Below are positions 30,738-39,365 of a stretch of 64,000 nucleotides of DNA, piece after piece. Position numbers and translations under genes: made by a program. Below the pieces are notes generated by a model. It was not told the origin of the DNA. It saw only the letters and a program-made list of their open reading frames with translations, and made no database searches. The DNA comes from CAIWHR01 sp963734055 (GTDB lineage Bacteria; Pseudomonadota; Gammaproteobacteria; Burkholderiales; Casimicrobiaceae), in NCBI GenBank assembly GCA_963734055.1, contig CAVTFQ010000002.1:186001-250000 (forward strand), written 5' to 3'. Positions within the stretch are counted from its first letter, which is position 1. Every line of letters begins with the position of its first letter.

Positions 30738-30930
30738 GCAGCCCCACGCTTGCGGCGGTCGCCGCTGCGCTGCCTCCTGAGGGGGAGCAATTCGCGCGGC
30801 CTCCGAGCCGCCTCATTGTTCGCGGCGGGCAAGGCGGTCGGCCGCCCCCCGCGCTCGCAGACGCGCCCTTCGGGCCGTGGCTTCGCCCTGCTCGCGCGGG
30901 CGTTCGGGTCGGCCCGGCGGCGCTCATGCC
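30738..30930. repeat. intergenic repeat element of the kind dispersed in Burkholderiales genomes
   Basis: The segment contains CCCCACGCTTGCGGC, CTGCCTCCTGAGGGGGAG, GGCGGTCGGCCGCCCCCCGC and GGGTCGGCCCGGCGGCGCTC. This patchwork of short GC-rich palindromic blocks recurs between genes in many Burkholderiales. It fills the 190 bp between two acetyltransferase genes and supplies the stop codon of the upstream one (30924-30926). Only one copy is seen in this window, so assignment rests on remembered resemblance. Confidence 0.5.
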
Positions 30931-31439
30931 GCTTCTCCCGCGGTCGTAGCGAGGCGCTTGTCCATGACGACGCAAGCGATGTGCACGCCGGGAGCGAGCT
31001 CGTGCCGGTCGACCGCGCGCCGCACGCATCCCATCGCCGCATAAAAGGGTACTGAGTTGAGCGACGCCTCCACGGTGAGTCCGGGGAGGTGGCCGACGCG
31101 GGCCAGCCGCTCGAGCGCCGCAAACAGCGCCCGTCCGATGCCCTGGCGCGCGAAATCCGGATCCACGTAGATCGCCTCGATGATCCCCTCATCCGGCAGG
31201 AGTTGCCCGAAACCCACGACGCGCGGACCGTCCGCGGCCGGGAGCTCGGCGACGATCACGGGGCGTGTGCGCAGGGCTTGCGCGTAGTCGGTCGGGCGCG
31301 CGCGGCCCGCCCACGCGTCGAGCTCGCGCGGGTCGTAGTGCGTGGCGGCGGAGATGCGGATCGCGCGGGAATGGACCGCCGCGAGCGCACCAGCGTCGCC
31401 CTCGCGGGCGGGACGGAGCACCAGGCGATGCGGATTCAC
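30924..31439 (-). CDS. GNAT family N-acetyltransferase
   Basis: 171-residue protein with the usual GNAT order: RLVLRPAREGDAGALAAVHS (motif C/D), IIEAIYVDPDFARQGIGRAL (motif A, acetyl-CoA pyrophosphate loop RQGIGRAL), and ASLNSVPFYAAMGC (motif B). The C-terminal VVMDKRLA is also typical. The substrate is unknown. It is not closely similar to the neighbouring acetyltransferase, so the pair is not a recent duplication. Confidence 0.87.
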   Translation of the reverse strand: MNPHRLVLRPAREGDAGALAAVHSRAIRISAATHYDPRELDAWAGRARPTDYAQALRTRPVIVAELPAADGPRVVGFGQLLPDEGIIEAIYVDPDFARQGIGRALFAALERLARVGHLPGLTVEASLNSVPFYAAMGCVRRAVDRHELAPGVHIACVVMDKRLATTAGEAA

Positions 31440-31476
31440 GGGGAGGACTTCCGCGAGGCTCGCCCGCCCGGAGTGG

Positions 31477-31677
31477 CTACTCGGGCTGGTAGACGTAGGG
31501 CGGCTGCGGCACCTTGCCCTGGTCCATCACCTTGCGTTCGGCAAGGTCGCGCGGAGTCTTGTCCCACCAGATGGCGCGGCCGCGCTGCTGGTCGTCGACG
31601 ATCTCGGGCTTCCGTTCGAGGAGCTCGCGGATAAACGTCGTGTGCTCGGAGACGTAGTGCCGTGACGGAAGGAACAT
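31477..31677 (-). CDS. DUF3460 family protein
   Basis: 66-residue protein matching the small betaproteobacterial DUF3460 family: YVSEHTTFIRELLERKPEIV, GRAIWWDKTPRDLAERK, and the C-terminal VPQPPYVYQPE. No signal peptide or membrane segment, charged throughout. Function unknown. Its presence supports the betaproteobacterial origin of the window. Confidence 0.88.
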   Translation of the reverse strand: MFLPSRHYVSEHTTFIRELLERKPEIVDDQQRGRAIWWDKTPRDLAERKVMDQGKVPQPPYVYQPE

Positions 31678-31710
31678 GACTGGGCGGAGGGACGGGAAGG
31701 CCCGCTCATT

Positions 31711-32874
31711 CTACACGGCGGCGCGTCCGCCGCGCGCCGGGCGTCCGGCGACGATCTCGAAGCGGAAGAGGCGGCATTCGATGTCGCCGTTCATGAGCGG
31801 CATGCGCCGCGACGGCTTGAGCCCGATCAGCGTCGCGAGCTTCGGATCGCCGCTCAGGAGCCATGCGGTCCAGCCGGCGAAGCGTTGCTTCAGCGCGTCG
31901 CCGAGCTTCGGGTAGAACGCGGCGAGCGAGCGCGCGTCGTCGAGGCGCACGCCGTACGGGGGATTGGCGACGAGGACGCCGGCCGGTGCCGGTGCGGCGC
32001 GCGCGAGCACGTCCTGTTCCTCGACTGCGATCCAGCCGTCGACGCTCGCGGCCCGGGCGTTGCCGCGGCACCGATTGAGCGCGCCCGGGTCGCGATCGCT
32101 GGCGAAGACGGTCGGCGCGGCAGGCGCGGCCCGCACGCGGTCATGGGCGCGCTGGCGCAGCCGCTGCCACGCCGGACCGTCGAACCACGCGAGCTTCTGG
32201 AAGCCGAACGTGCGCGCGAGCCCCGGCGCGCGGTCCGCCGCGAGCGCCGCCGCTTCGATGGCGATCGTGCCGCTGCCGCACATCGGGTCGAGGAACGGCG
32301 TGCCGGGCGTCCAACCGGTGAGGGCGATCACGCCGGCGGCGAGATTCTCGCGGAGCGGCGCCGCGTCGGCGTCTCGCCGCCAGCCGCGCTTGAACAGCGG
32401 CTCGCCCGAGGTGTCGAGGTAGATCGTCGCCTCGCGATCGGTCAGGTAAGCGTGGACGCGGACGTCGGGGCGCTGCTTGTCGATCGACGGCCGGCGGCCC
32501 GCTTGGTCGCGGAAGCGGTCGCAGACCGCATCCTTGAGCTTGAGCGTCGCGAACTCGAGGCTCGGCAGGGGCGAACGGGTCGCGGCGACGTCGACGCGGA
32601 GCGTCCGCTCGACGCGGAAGTGCCGGCCCCAGTCGACGTCGCGCGCGAGCCGGTAGAGCTCGGCTTCGCTGCGGCACGGACCGTGTGCGACGCGCCACAG
32701 GATCCGGCTCGCGAGTCGCGACTCGAGGTTCGCGCGGAGCGCGAGGTCGAGCGGACCCGCGCATGCGACGCCGCCGTCGGTCGGCGCCACATCGGACGCA
32801 TCGAGCGAACGCAGCTCCGCGGCAAGCGGGGCCTCGAGCCCGCGCGGGCAGGGGGCGAAGAAGCGCTCCGTCAC
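31711..32874 (-). CDS. THUMP-domain 23S rRNA methyltransferase, RlmL N-terminal type
   Basis: 387-residue SAM-dependent RNA methyltransferase. A THUMP RNA-binding domain (RFFAPCPRGLEAPLAAELRS to about residue 160) is followed by a Rossmann domain. The catalytic set is FLDPMCGSGTIAIEAAALAA and VLVANPPYGVRLDD (NPPY, N2-guanine type). It corresponds to the m2G2445-forming half of E. coli RlmKL; the RlmK half is absent, as in many Betaproteobacteria. GTG start overlapping the ABC permease stop (GTGA). Confidence 0.9.
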   Translation of the reverse strand: MTERFFAPCPRGLEAPLAAELRSLDASDVAPTDGGVACAGPLDLALRANLESRLASRILWRVAHGPCRSEAELYRLARDVDWGRHFRVERTLRVDVAATRSPLPSLEFATLKLKDAVCDRFRDQAGRRPSIDKQRPDVRVHAYLTDREATIYLDTSGEPLFKRGWRRDADAAPLRENLAAGVIALTGWTPGTPFLDPMCGSGTIAIEAAALAADRAPGLARTFGFQKLAWFDGPAWQRLRQRAHDRVRAAPAAPTVFASDRDPGALNRCRGNARAASVDGWIAVEEQDVLARAAPAPAGVLVANPPYGVRLDDARSLAAFYPKLGDALKQRFAGWTAWLLSGDPKLATLIGLKPSRRMPLMNGDIECRLFRFEIVAGRPARGGRAAV

Positions 32875-33659
32875 CGCAGGAGCCGGCGGCGGGTCAGGAC
32901 GAGCGCGACGAAGTAGGCGGCCACCGAATAGGCGGCGAGCACCGCGACGTGCAAGGGAATCGCCGACGGAATCCGGCCCATCAGAAGCGGCCGCGCGAGG
33001 TCGATCGCATGCTTGAGCGGCAGGAAGCCGGCGACCGTCTGCAGGCCGGCCGGCATCTGGTCGACCGGAAAGAACACCCCCGAGAGCAGGAGCATCGGCG
33101 TCAGCACGAGCGTGAAGAAGTACGTGAAGAAGTCGTAGCCCGGCGCGAGCGCGTTCATCACGAGCCCGAACGCGCCGAAGCAAAGGCCTACGAGAAAGCC
33201 GAGCGGGATGATCCAGAGCGCGAGCCACGAGTGGCCGTAGCCGAGTGCCATGATTACCGCGAGGATCGCCGTCGTCGACACCACGGCCTTCGAGGCCGCC
33301 CAGACCCATTCCGCGAGCACGACATCGTCGAGCGACAGCGGCGCGTTGATGATCGCCTCCCACGTGCGCTGCACGTGCATCCGCGAGAACGCCGAGTACA
33401 TCGCCTCGAAGCTCGAGGTGAACATCGCGCTCTGGCACACCATGCCGGTGCCGATGAACGCGATGTAGGTCATGCCGCCGACCTCGGGCACGAAGGCGCC
33501 GATGCCGTAGCCGAGCGCGAGCATGTATAGCAGCGGATCGGCGATGTTGCCGAGGACGCTCGCGATCGCGAGCTTCTTCCAGACGAGGAGGTTGCGCCGC
33601 CACACCGCGGTGAAGCGCAGCGAGATTTCCGGCGGGCGGGTGAGGGCGATCGTCGTCAT
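32871..33659 (-). CDS. ABC-2 type transporter permease, NodJ-like
   Basis: 262-residue membrane protein with six predicted helices. It shows VWRRNLLVWKKLAIASVLGN, ADPLLYMLALGYGIGAFV, and the ABC-2 signature region LTPMLLLSGVFFPVDQMP. This NodJ-type permease exports polysaccharide or lipo-oligosaccharide-like or unknown substrates with a NodI-like ATPase. No ATPase gene is adjacent; the likely partner is the NodI-like ATPase at 45707-46657. The start is set at 33659 (MTTIALTRPPEI). It overlaps the RNA methyltransferase gene. Confidence 0.9.
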   Translation of the reverse strand: MTTIALTRPPEISLRFTAVWRRNLLVWKKLAIASVLGNIADPLLYMLALGYGIGAFVPEVGGMTYIAFIGTGMVCQSAMFTSSFEAMYSAFSRMHVQRTWEAIINAPLSLDDVVLAEWVWAASKAVVSTTAILAVIMALGYGHSWLALWIIPLGFLVGLCFGAFGLVMNALAPGYDFFTYFFTLVLTPMLLLSGVFFPVDQMPAGLQTVAGFLPLKHAIDLARPLLMGRIPSAIPLHVAVLAAYSVAAYFVALVLTRRRLLR

Positions 33660-33887
33660 CGGGAGGGTCGTGCGGGGGACGGAGACCGTCCAGTGTACCC
33701 AACCGGGTGCGCGAACGAGGGCGCGCCGGCGATCGTCCGCGGGGTCCGCGTCCACACCGCCGCCGGAATGCCCGGTCGCGACAGCTGTCGCTCGACGAAC
33801 GCGGAAGTCGGCAGGACGAGGACGGACATCGGTGCGGAGAGCGAGCGGTGCTTGAGCGGATTTCGGGCGCGATGTTACCCTGAGCCG

Positions 33888-34163
33888 ATGGCCCGATGGA
33901 CGCGCGTCGCCGTCCTCTTCGCGCTCGAAGCGCCCGTCGCCGTCGAGAACAAGCGGGGCTCGGGCACGCCGAAAGACGTCGTGGCGCGGCTGTCGGCGGA
34001 ACTGCAGCGGATCCAGGCGACGCCCGAGTTTCGCGAGCAGCCCGTGACCTTCGGCATGGAACCGTTTCCGCCGCAGCCGCCGGAACAGTTCACCACGATG
34101 ATCGCCGCGAACCAGCCGCGCCGGGCGATGGCGATCAAAGACTCGGGCGCGAAGGTCGAGTAG
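33888..34163 (+). pseudogene. remnant of a Bug/TctC tricarboxylate-type solute receptor
   Basis: 91 codons remain of a ~320-residue periplasmic binding protein. PVAVENKRG resembles the N-terminal PVVVENRPGAGG motif. It runs straight into GTPKDVVARLSAELQRIQAT and the end IKDSGAKVE, which are C-terminal motifs of the Bug family. About two thirds of the receptor is therefore deleted internally and no signal peptide remains. It should be non-functional. Confidence 0.65.
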
Positions 34164-34164
34164 C

Positions 34165-35028
34165 TTGGACTTCGAAGCGTTCATCCAGAAGGCGTGGGCC
34201 GACCACGCCGACCGGCCCGAGGACGTCGCCGCGCGCCTCGAGGCGGGCTACGCGCTGATCGAAGAGCCGGCGCAGATTGCCCCGTTTGCGCGGATCCTCG
34301 CCCACGTCGACGGCGAGCATCTCGCGCGCTGGGCGAACGGCGTCTCGCGCCTCGAGCGGCTGCGCGCGCACGCGCACTGGCGCGACGACGGCGATGCCGC
34401 GGTTCTCGTGCGCCGGCTGATCGCGGCGCTTCGCATGGGCGAAGGTGCAGCGACGGATTCCCGCCTCTCGACTCCCGATCGGGCGCACGCGCATGCCATT
34501 GCGGCTTCCGCGCTGGCGGCGCACCAGCGCATGCGGGATGCGCTTCGGCATTACCGCGCAGCGCGCGACGCCGCGGCAGCGGGTATCGCGGACGGGGATC
34601 CGGCGATTCGCGCGCTGGCGGTGACGTCGAACAACCTCGCGGCGACGCTGGAAGCGAGCGCCGCGCGGAGCGCCGACGAAACGGCAGCCATGCTGGACGC
34701 GGCCACGGCGAGCCGCGAATGCTGGGCGCGCGCGGGCGGCTGGCTCGAAGCGGAGCGCGCGGAGTTCATGCTCGCGCAGTGCCATCTGGCGGCGGGGGAT
34801 GCCGCGTCCGCGCTCGGCCACGCGGAGGCGTGCGCGGCCATCTGCGATCGCAACGGAGCCGACGCCTTCGAGCGGTTCTTCGCGCAGGGCGCGACCGCGC
34901 TCGCCCACCGCGCGCTCGGCGATCAAGCCCGGTTCGGGGCCGCCCGAGCGGCGGCCCGCTCCCTTCGCGAATCGCTGCCCGCCGAGCAGCAATCGTGGTG
35001 CGAGCCGATGCTGCGGCGGCTCGCGTGA
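34165..35028 (+). CDS. hypothetical alpha-helical (TPR-like) protein
   Basis: 287-residue soluble protein, unrecognised. It is Ala-rich and helical throughout. Repeating helix pairs such as HAIAASALAAHQRMRDALRHY, LAVTSNNLAATLEA and AEFMLAQCHLAAGDAASALG resemble tetratricopeptide repeats. It starts with the rare TTG one base after the Bug remnant's stop, giving MDFEAFIQKAWADHADRPED. No signal peptide. It may serve as a protein-interaction scaffold; no enzymatic motif is visible. Confidence 0.7.
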   Translation: MDFEAFIQKAWADHADRPEDVAARLEAGYALIEEPAQIAPFARILAHVDGEHLARWANGVSRLERLRAHAHWRDDGDAAVLVRRLIAALRMGEGAATDSRLSTPDRAHAHAIAASALAAHQRMRDALRHYRAARDAAAAGIADGDPAIRALAVTSNNLAATLEASAARSADETAAMLDAATASRECWARAGGWLEAERAEFMLAQCHLAAGDAASALGHAEACAAICDRNGADAFERFFAQGATALAHRALGDQARFGAARAAARSLRESLPAEQQSWCEPMLRRLA

Positions 35029-35045
35029 CCCGACAATGAATCCGA

Positions 35046-35183
35046 TTGCGACGAACGCCTCATGAGCCGAGCGCGCGGACGAACGAGCTCGTCGCCCAGG
35101 GCCAGCAGCTGCAGTCCAACATGCGCCTGCAGCGGCTGATGCAGCTCGTGCGCGAGAAGGGCTGCGACGGCAGGAACCAGTAG
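35046..35183 (+). pseudogene. possible small gene or 3' remnant (45 codons)
   Basis: A TTG-initiated frame ends with TNELVAQGQQLQSNMRLQRL and EKGCDGRNQ, amphipathic and protein-like. It has no ribosome site and no clear beginning. It may be the surviving end of a lost gene. The remaining 160 bp to 35344 show no gene. Confidence 0.25.
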
Positions 35184-35344
35184 CTGCATCGGCCGCGTCG
35201 TCGCCGTCGGGCATTGTCCTACAGCGGAATCGGCCGGCGCCGATAACTGTTGCATCCCGCGTCCGACGGACGCGCGCCCCGCGACCGCGGTGCAATTCGC
35301 TGGCGTGAGCCGGGAGGCTCCGACACGAACGTCCATCCGGTCCC

Positions 35345-37000
35345 ATGCGCAGGCCCGCCGCGATTCTGGCAGTGGCCGCGGCACTCGCGGCGGCGTGGGC
35401 GCACGAGGCGAACGCCGAGAAGAAGACGGTGTGCACGATCACCGTCAACTCGCCCGACGAGAAGGAAGCGTTCCGTCGCGCTTTGCCGCCCGACCGCTTC
35501 CGCTTCGTCGAGCTTGTCGAGCGCGGCCGGCCCGACTGGCTCGCGGCCGCCTGCCGACAGGGCGTCCGTTGCGACATCCTCGTCATTTCCGGGCACTACG
35601 ACGGCGGCCACGAGTTCTTCTCCGATCGCACCGAAGCGCAGGAATTCCTTCCGGTGGACGAGATGGAGCGCGTCGCGTGCAGCGACTCGTGTCCGGGGCT
35701 GTTCTCGGAGCTCAAGGAGGTCTACCTTTTCGGCTGCAACACGCTGAACCCGGAGCCGCGGAAGAGCGCGTCGGCCGAGATCGGACGGAGCCTCGTGCGC
35801 TCCGGGCACACGCCTGCGGAGGCCGACCGGCTGGCCCGGATCCTGAGCGCGCGCCACGGCGAGAGCGCGCGCGATCGGATGCAGGAGATCTTCGAGGACG
35901 TTCCCAAGATCTACGGCTTTTCGTCGGTGGCGCCGGTGGGGCCGATGGCGGCGTCGATCCTCGACCGCTATTTCCGGGCGGGCGGCGCGAGCGAGGTCGG
36001 CAGCGGCCGCACGAGCGGGAGGCTGCAAGCCGCGTTCACGGGACATTCGCTGACGCAGACCCGCGGCCTCAGCGCGTCGGATCCGCGGGCTCAGCACCGG
36101 CGCGACATTTGCCAGTTCGCCGACGATCGGCTCTCTCCCGCCGCGAGAGCCGCCTTCGTTCACGGCCTCCTTCGGCGCGAAATGGCGGAGGTGCGGATGT
36201 TCCTCGAACGCCTGGAGGATTACGCCGCGTCACTCGATGAGCGGCAGCGCCACGACCCGGCGGTGGCGCGGGCGCTCGCGGCCATCGCCGGCGATCGCGA
36301 AGCGCGCGAGCGCTACCTCGCGTTCATGCGCGACGCCGATCGGCCTTCGGTTCGCGTGCGGATGATCGAGCTCGCGCAACGGCTCGGGTGGCTCACCGCC
36401 GACGGGCGCCGCGCCGAGCTTGCGCGCATGATCGCCGACGACGTCGCGCGGAACGCGGTCGACGCGGCGGAAGTAGGGCTTGTCTGCTCGCTCAACGACC
36501 ACGGTGAATTGTCACCCTTGCTGCCGCGGCTCGCGCTCACGGACGCTCAGGCGGCCAAGGTCGCGAACGCCGGCGTGCTCGCATGCCTCGGCAGCGTCGA
36601 CGGCCACGCGCGCGTCGTGGCGGCGCTGACGAGCGCGACCGAAGGGGACGCGGAAGTCGCGCAGGTATACCTCCGGCAGCGCGGCCCTGCCGACGTCGAC
36701 GAGCTGCGCACGCTGACCGCGAACGTCGCCCGAATGGGCAACGCCGACGCGCAGGCGCGCGCGATCGAGACGCTGGGGCGGCTCGACATGTCCGACCGGC
36801 CGAGTCTCGAAATGCTCGCCCGGCTGTTTCCGGTAGCGCAGTCCGCGGTCGTGCAGACCGCGATCGCGGGCGTGTTCCTGCGCGCGGACACCGACGCGAT
36901 CGCCGACGCCGACCTCGTGCAGGCGCTCCGGCAGCGCCGGCACGAGCTCGCCAGTGGCGGGCTGATCGACGCGCTGTTGCGTCGGCTCGAAGTCAACTGA
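35345..37000 (+). CDS. exported protein with possible caspase/CHAT-like domain and helical repeats (copy 1)
   Basis: 551-residue unrecognised protein. A signal peptide (AAILAVAAALAAAWAHEANA) precedes a Cys-rich alpha/beta domain with CDILVISGHYDGGHEFFS (His84) and ELKEVYLFGCNTLNPE (Cys131). Strand-His-Gly and strand-Cys patterns like these form the catalytic pair of clan CD (caspase/CHAT) peptidases. Six cysteines in this domain (30, 70, 76, 112, 116, 131) are kept in the second copy. The C-terminal ~300 residues are helical and HEAT-like (ARAIETLGRLDMSDRPSLEM). Protease activity is inferred from pattern only. A paralogue follows 116 bp downstream. Confidence 0.75.
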   Translation: MRRPAAILAVAAALAAAWAHEANAEKKTVCTITVNSPDEKEAFRRALPPDRFRFVELVERGRPDWLAAACRQGVRCDILVISGHYDGGHEFFSDRTEAQEFLPVDEMERVACSDSCPGLFSELKEVYLFGCNTLNPEPRKSASAEIGRSLVRSGHTPAEADRLARILSARHGESARDRMQEIFEDVPKIYGFSSVAPVGPMAASILDRYFRAGGASEVGSGRTSGRLQAAFTGHSLTQTRGLSASDPRAQHRRDICQFADDRLSPAARAAFVHGLLRREMAEVRMFLERLEDYAASLDERQRHDPAVARALAAIAGDREARERYLAFMRDADRPSVRVRMIELAQRLGWLTADGRRAELARMIADDVARNAVDAAEVGLVCSLNDHGELSPLLPRLALTDAQAAKVANAGVLACLGSVDGHARVVAALTSATEGDAEVAQVYLRQRGPADVDELRTLTANVARMGNADAQARAIETLGRLDMSDRPSLEMLARLFPVAQSAVVQTAIAGVFLRADTDAIADADLVQALRQRRHELASGGLIDALLRRLEVN

Positions 37001-37116
37001 ACTTCCCCGCTGCCGACCCCATTGCGATGAGGGGATGCAACGTCCCTTCGCGCCCTTGGCCGCGATGGTGAACGGAGGCATACTCGTGCGCCCACGACGA
37101 CCCCACGTTCCCAAGC

Positions 37117-38781
37117 ATGTCCCTTTCGGCAAGAGTGCTTCTCGCTGCGTTGGCGCTGGCGAGTGCGGTACTCGCGTGCGATGCGCCCGCCGCGCCGACG
37201 ACGGTCTGCACGATCACCGTCAATTCGCCCGACGAGAAGGAATCGCTCAAGCGCGGGTTGCCCGAGGGCGACTATCGCTTCGTCGAGCTCGTCGAGCGCG
37301 GCCGTGCCGACTGGCTCGCCTCCGCCTGCCACTCGGGCGTGCGCTGCGACGTGCTGCTCGTCTCCGGCCATTTCGACGGCGGTAACGAGTTCTACACCGA
37401 TCGACTCGAGCAGCGCGAGTCGCTTCCCGTCTCCGAGATGCGCCGCGCGGCATGCAGCGAGTCTTGTCCCGGCGTGTTTGCGCAGCTCCGCGAGGTCTAT
37501 CTCTTCGGCTGCAACACGCTCAACCCCGACGGGTTGACCGGCGCTGCCGGCGAGATCGCGCGTGCCCTCGTTCGCGGCGGCGCGGCGCCCGCCGATGCCG
37601 AGCGCGTCGCGCGTGCGCTGAACGACCGCCATCGCGAGAGCAACCGCGACCGCATGCGCCAGATCTTCAAGGACATTCCGATCATCTACGGGTTCTCGTC
37701 GAAGGCCCCGCTCGGGCCGTTCGCGGCGGCGACGCTCGATCGCTATCTGCAGGCTTCGCCGCCGCCCACAATCGGCAGCGGCCAGGCGAGCACGAAGCTC
37801 CTCGGCCTGTTCGCTCCGGCCGCGATGGCCGTCGCAGCCGGATTGACCGACGCGGATCCCGATGCCGACTTCCGTCGCGACGTCTGTCGACTCTCCGACG
37901 ATCGCCTCTCCGCCGCGCAAAAGCTCGACTTCGTGCACGACGTCCTGCAGCGCGATCCGGCGGAGGTCCGGATGCTGTTCGATCACGTCGAAGCCTATGC
38001 GGGTTCGCTCACCGAGGACGATCGGCAATCGCCGGCCGCGAGACGCGCGCTCGAGGCGATCGCCGGCGATCGGGCCGCGCGCGAGCGTTATCTCGCGTTC
38101 GCCCGCAACGACGACGAACCGGCGGTCCGGAGCCGGATGCTGGCGCTCGCGCGCGACCTCGGCTGGCTCACGCCGGCGGAGCTCGCCGCGGAGTATCGCC
38201 GGTTGCTCGACGATCGGTTGCGCAGCACCGCGATGAATGCGGCCGACGTCGATCTCGCCTGCTCGCTCAACGGGAACCACGAACTCGGCATCGAGCCGCT
38301 CGCCCCATCCGAATCACCGGGGCGCCCCGACCAGGTCGCGCGCGCAGGCGTCCTCGCGTGTCTCGACGGCGCCGAGGCGCGCGGCGAGATCCTGCGCGCG
38401 TTGACGAGCGCGCACGAAGCGGACGTCGAGATCGCACGCGTCTATCTGCGCCATCGGCCGATCGTCGCCGCGGACGAGCTTCGCCGCGTCACGGCGACGA
38501 TTGCCCGGATGCAGGACGCCGATGCCCAGACGCGGGCGCTCGAGGCGGTCGCGCCCTGGGGGCTCTCCGATCCGGCGAGTCTCGAGGAGCTCACGCGCCT
38601 GTTTCCCAGAGCGGGGTCGATCGGCGTGCAGCGGGCCATCGCCACGGTGCTGATCCGCGGCGACTACCGCGCGATCGCCAAGCCCGAGCTCGTGCGCGCG
38701 CTGCGCACACAGCGGCTCCGGTCGCCCGAGGGGAGGGACGTGATCGACGCCCTGATCCGGCGCCTGCAGATGTCGCTCTAG
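37117..38781 (+). CDS. exported protein with possible caspase/CHAT-like domain and helical repeats (copy 2)
   Basis: 554-residue paralogue of the preceding gene, alignable over its whole length. Shared blocks include VCTITVNSPDEKE, FVELVERGR, DVLLVSGHFDGGNEFY (His85) and REVYLFGCNTLNP (Cys132), and the late segment with YLAFARNDDEPAVRSRML. The signal peptide ends VLAC, so it could be a lipoprotein (Cys21), although the -2 residue is not ideal. The C-terminal half is helical repeat-like. Its stop overlaps the stop of the convergent pqiC gene (CTAG at 38778-38781). Tandem duplication suggests divergent substrates or a paired function. Confidence 0.75.
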   Translation: MSLSARVLLAALALASAVLACDAPAAPTTVCTITVNSPDEKESLKRGLPEGDYRFVELVERGRADWLASACHSGVRCDVLLVSGHFDGGNEFYTDRLEQRESLPVSEMRRAACSESCPGVFAQLREVYLFGCNTLNPDGLTGAAGEIARALVRGGAAPADAERVARALNDRHRESNRDRMRQIFKDIPIIYGFSSKAPLGPFAAATLDRYLQASPPPTIGSGQASTKLLGLFAPAAMAVAAGLTDADPDADFRRDVCRLSDDRLSAAQKLDFVHDVLQRDPAEVRMLFDHVEAYAGSLTEDDRQSPAARRALEAIAGDRAARERYLAFARNDDEPAVRSRMLALARDLGWLTPAELAAEYRRLLDDRLRSTAMNAADVDLACSLNGNHELGIEPLAPSESPGRPDQVARAGVLACLDGAEARGEILRALTSAHEADVEIARVYLRHRPIVAADELRRVTATIARMQDADAQTRALEAVAPWGLSDPASLEELTRLFPRAGSIGVQRAIATVLIRGDYRAIAKPELVRALRTQRLRSPEGRDVIDALIRRLQMSL

Positions 38782-39365
38782 GGCGCGGCGCGATCGAGCG
38801 AGCGCACGGCTTCGGCGATGTCCTCGCTCAGGCGAGCGACGCCGCGGCTGTGCGCCGCGGCCAGCGCGTCGTAGCCGCTGCCCTCGACCTTCTCGCGCAC
38901 GCTGGTGCGACCCGTCTCGGTCTTGCCGTCCTTCACGCGCCGGACCGTCCAGACGGCGTCGAGCGATGCCGACGTTCCCGGGACCGATTCGAAGTTCCGC
39001 ACTTCGACCTGCACGCGATAGTCGACACCCGCAGCCAGGGTCGGGTAGAGCGTGACCCGCGGCGTACCCAGGATCGTCCCGAGGTTGTCGGCGACTACCC
39101 GCACGAGATTGTCCTGCACCGGCGACGCCCAGCGGTTGAAGTCGTCGAGCGACACCTCGTTGGCGCCGGTGGTGACGACGATCTGCGGGCGGTCGATCGT
39201 CGACGGCACCGAAATCGGCCCCACGGCCACGGAGAGCTTCGACGACGTCGGGCGCGGTGCGGCGGTGGCGCTCAGCGTGTAGAACTTCGCCGGCGGGGAC
39301 GAACATCCGGTCACGACGGCGGCCAGCGCCCACGCCACGGTGAGTCGGGAAGCACGGCGCATCAT
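38778..39365 (-). CDS. pqiC: PqiC-like ABC-type transport auxiliary lipoprotein
   Basis: 195-residue outer-membrane lipoprotein: signal with VVTGCSS lipobox (Cys21), then PAKFYTLSATAAPR, the family's start, SVAVGPISVPSTIDRPQIV, and FNRWASPVQDNLVRVVADN. In E. coli PqiC sits in the outer membrane at the end of the PqiB tunnel. It overlaps the pqiB stop by ATGA, last gene of the pqi operon. Confidence 0.92.
   Translation of the reverse strand: MMRRASRLTVAWALAAVVTGCSSPPAKFYTLSATAAPRPTSSKLSVAVGPISVPSTIDRPQIVVTTGANEVSLDDFNRWASPVQDNLVRVVADNLGTILGTPRVTLYPTLAAGVDYRVQVEVRNFESVPGTSASLDAVWTVRRVKDGKTETGRTSVREKVEGSGYDALAAAHSRGVARLSEDIAEAVRSLDRAAP

Noticed and set aside
33660..33887. Possible leader gene before the Bug remnant
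   Set aside because: Open frames exist but lack motifs, ribosome sites and homology-like features.
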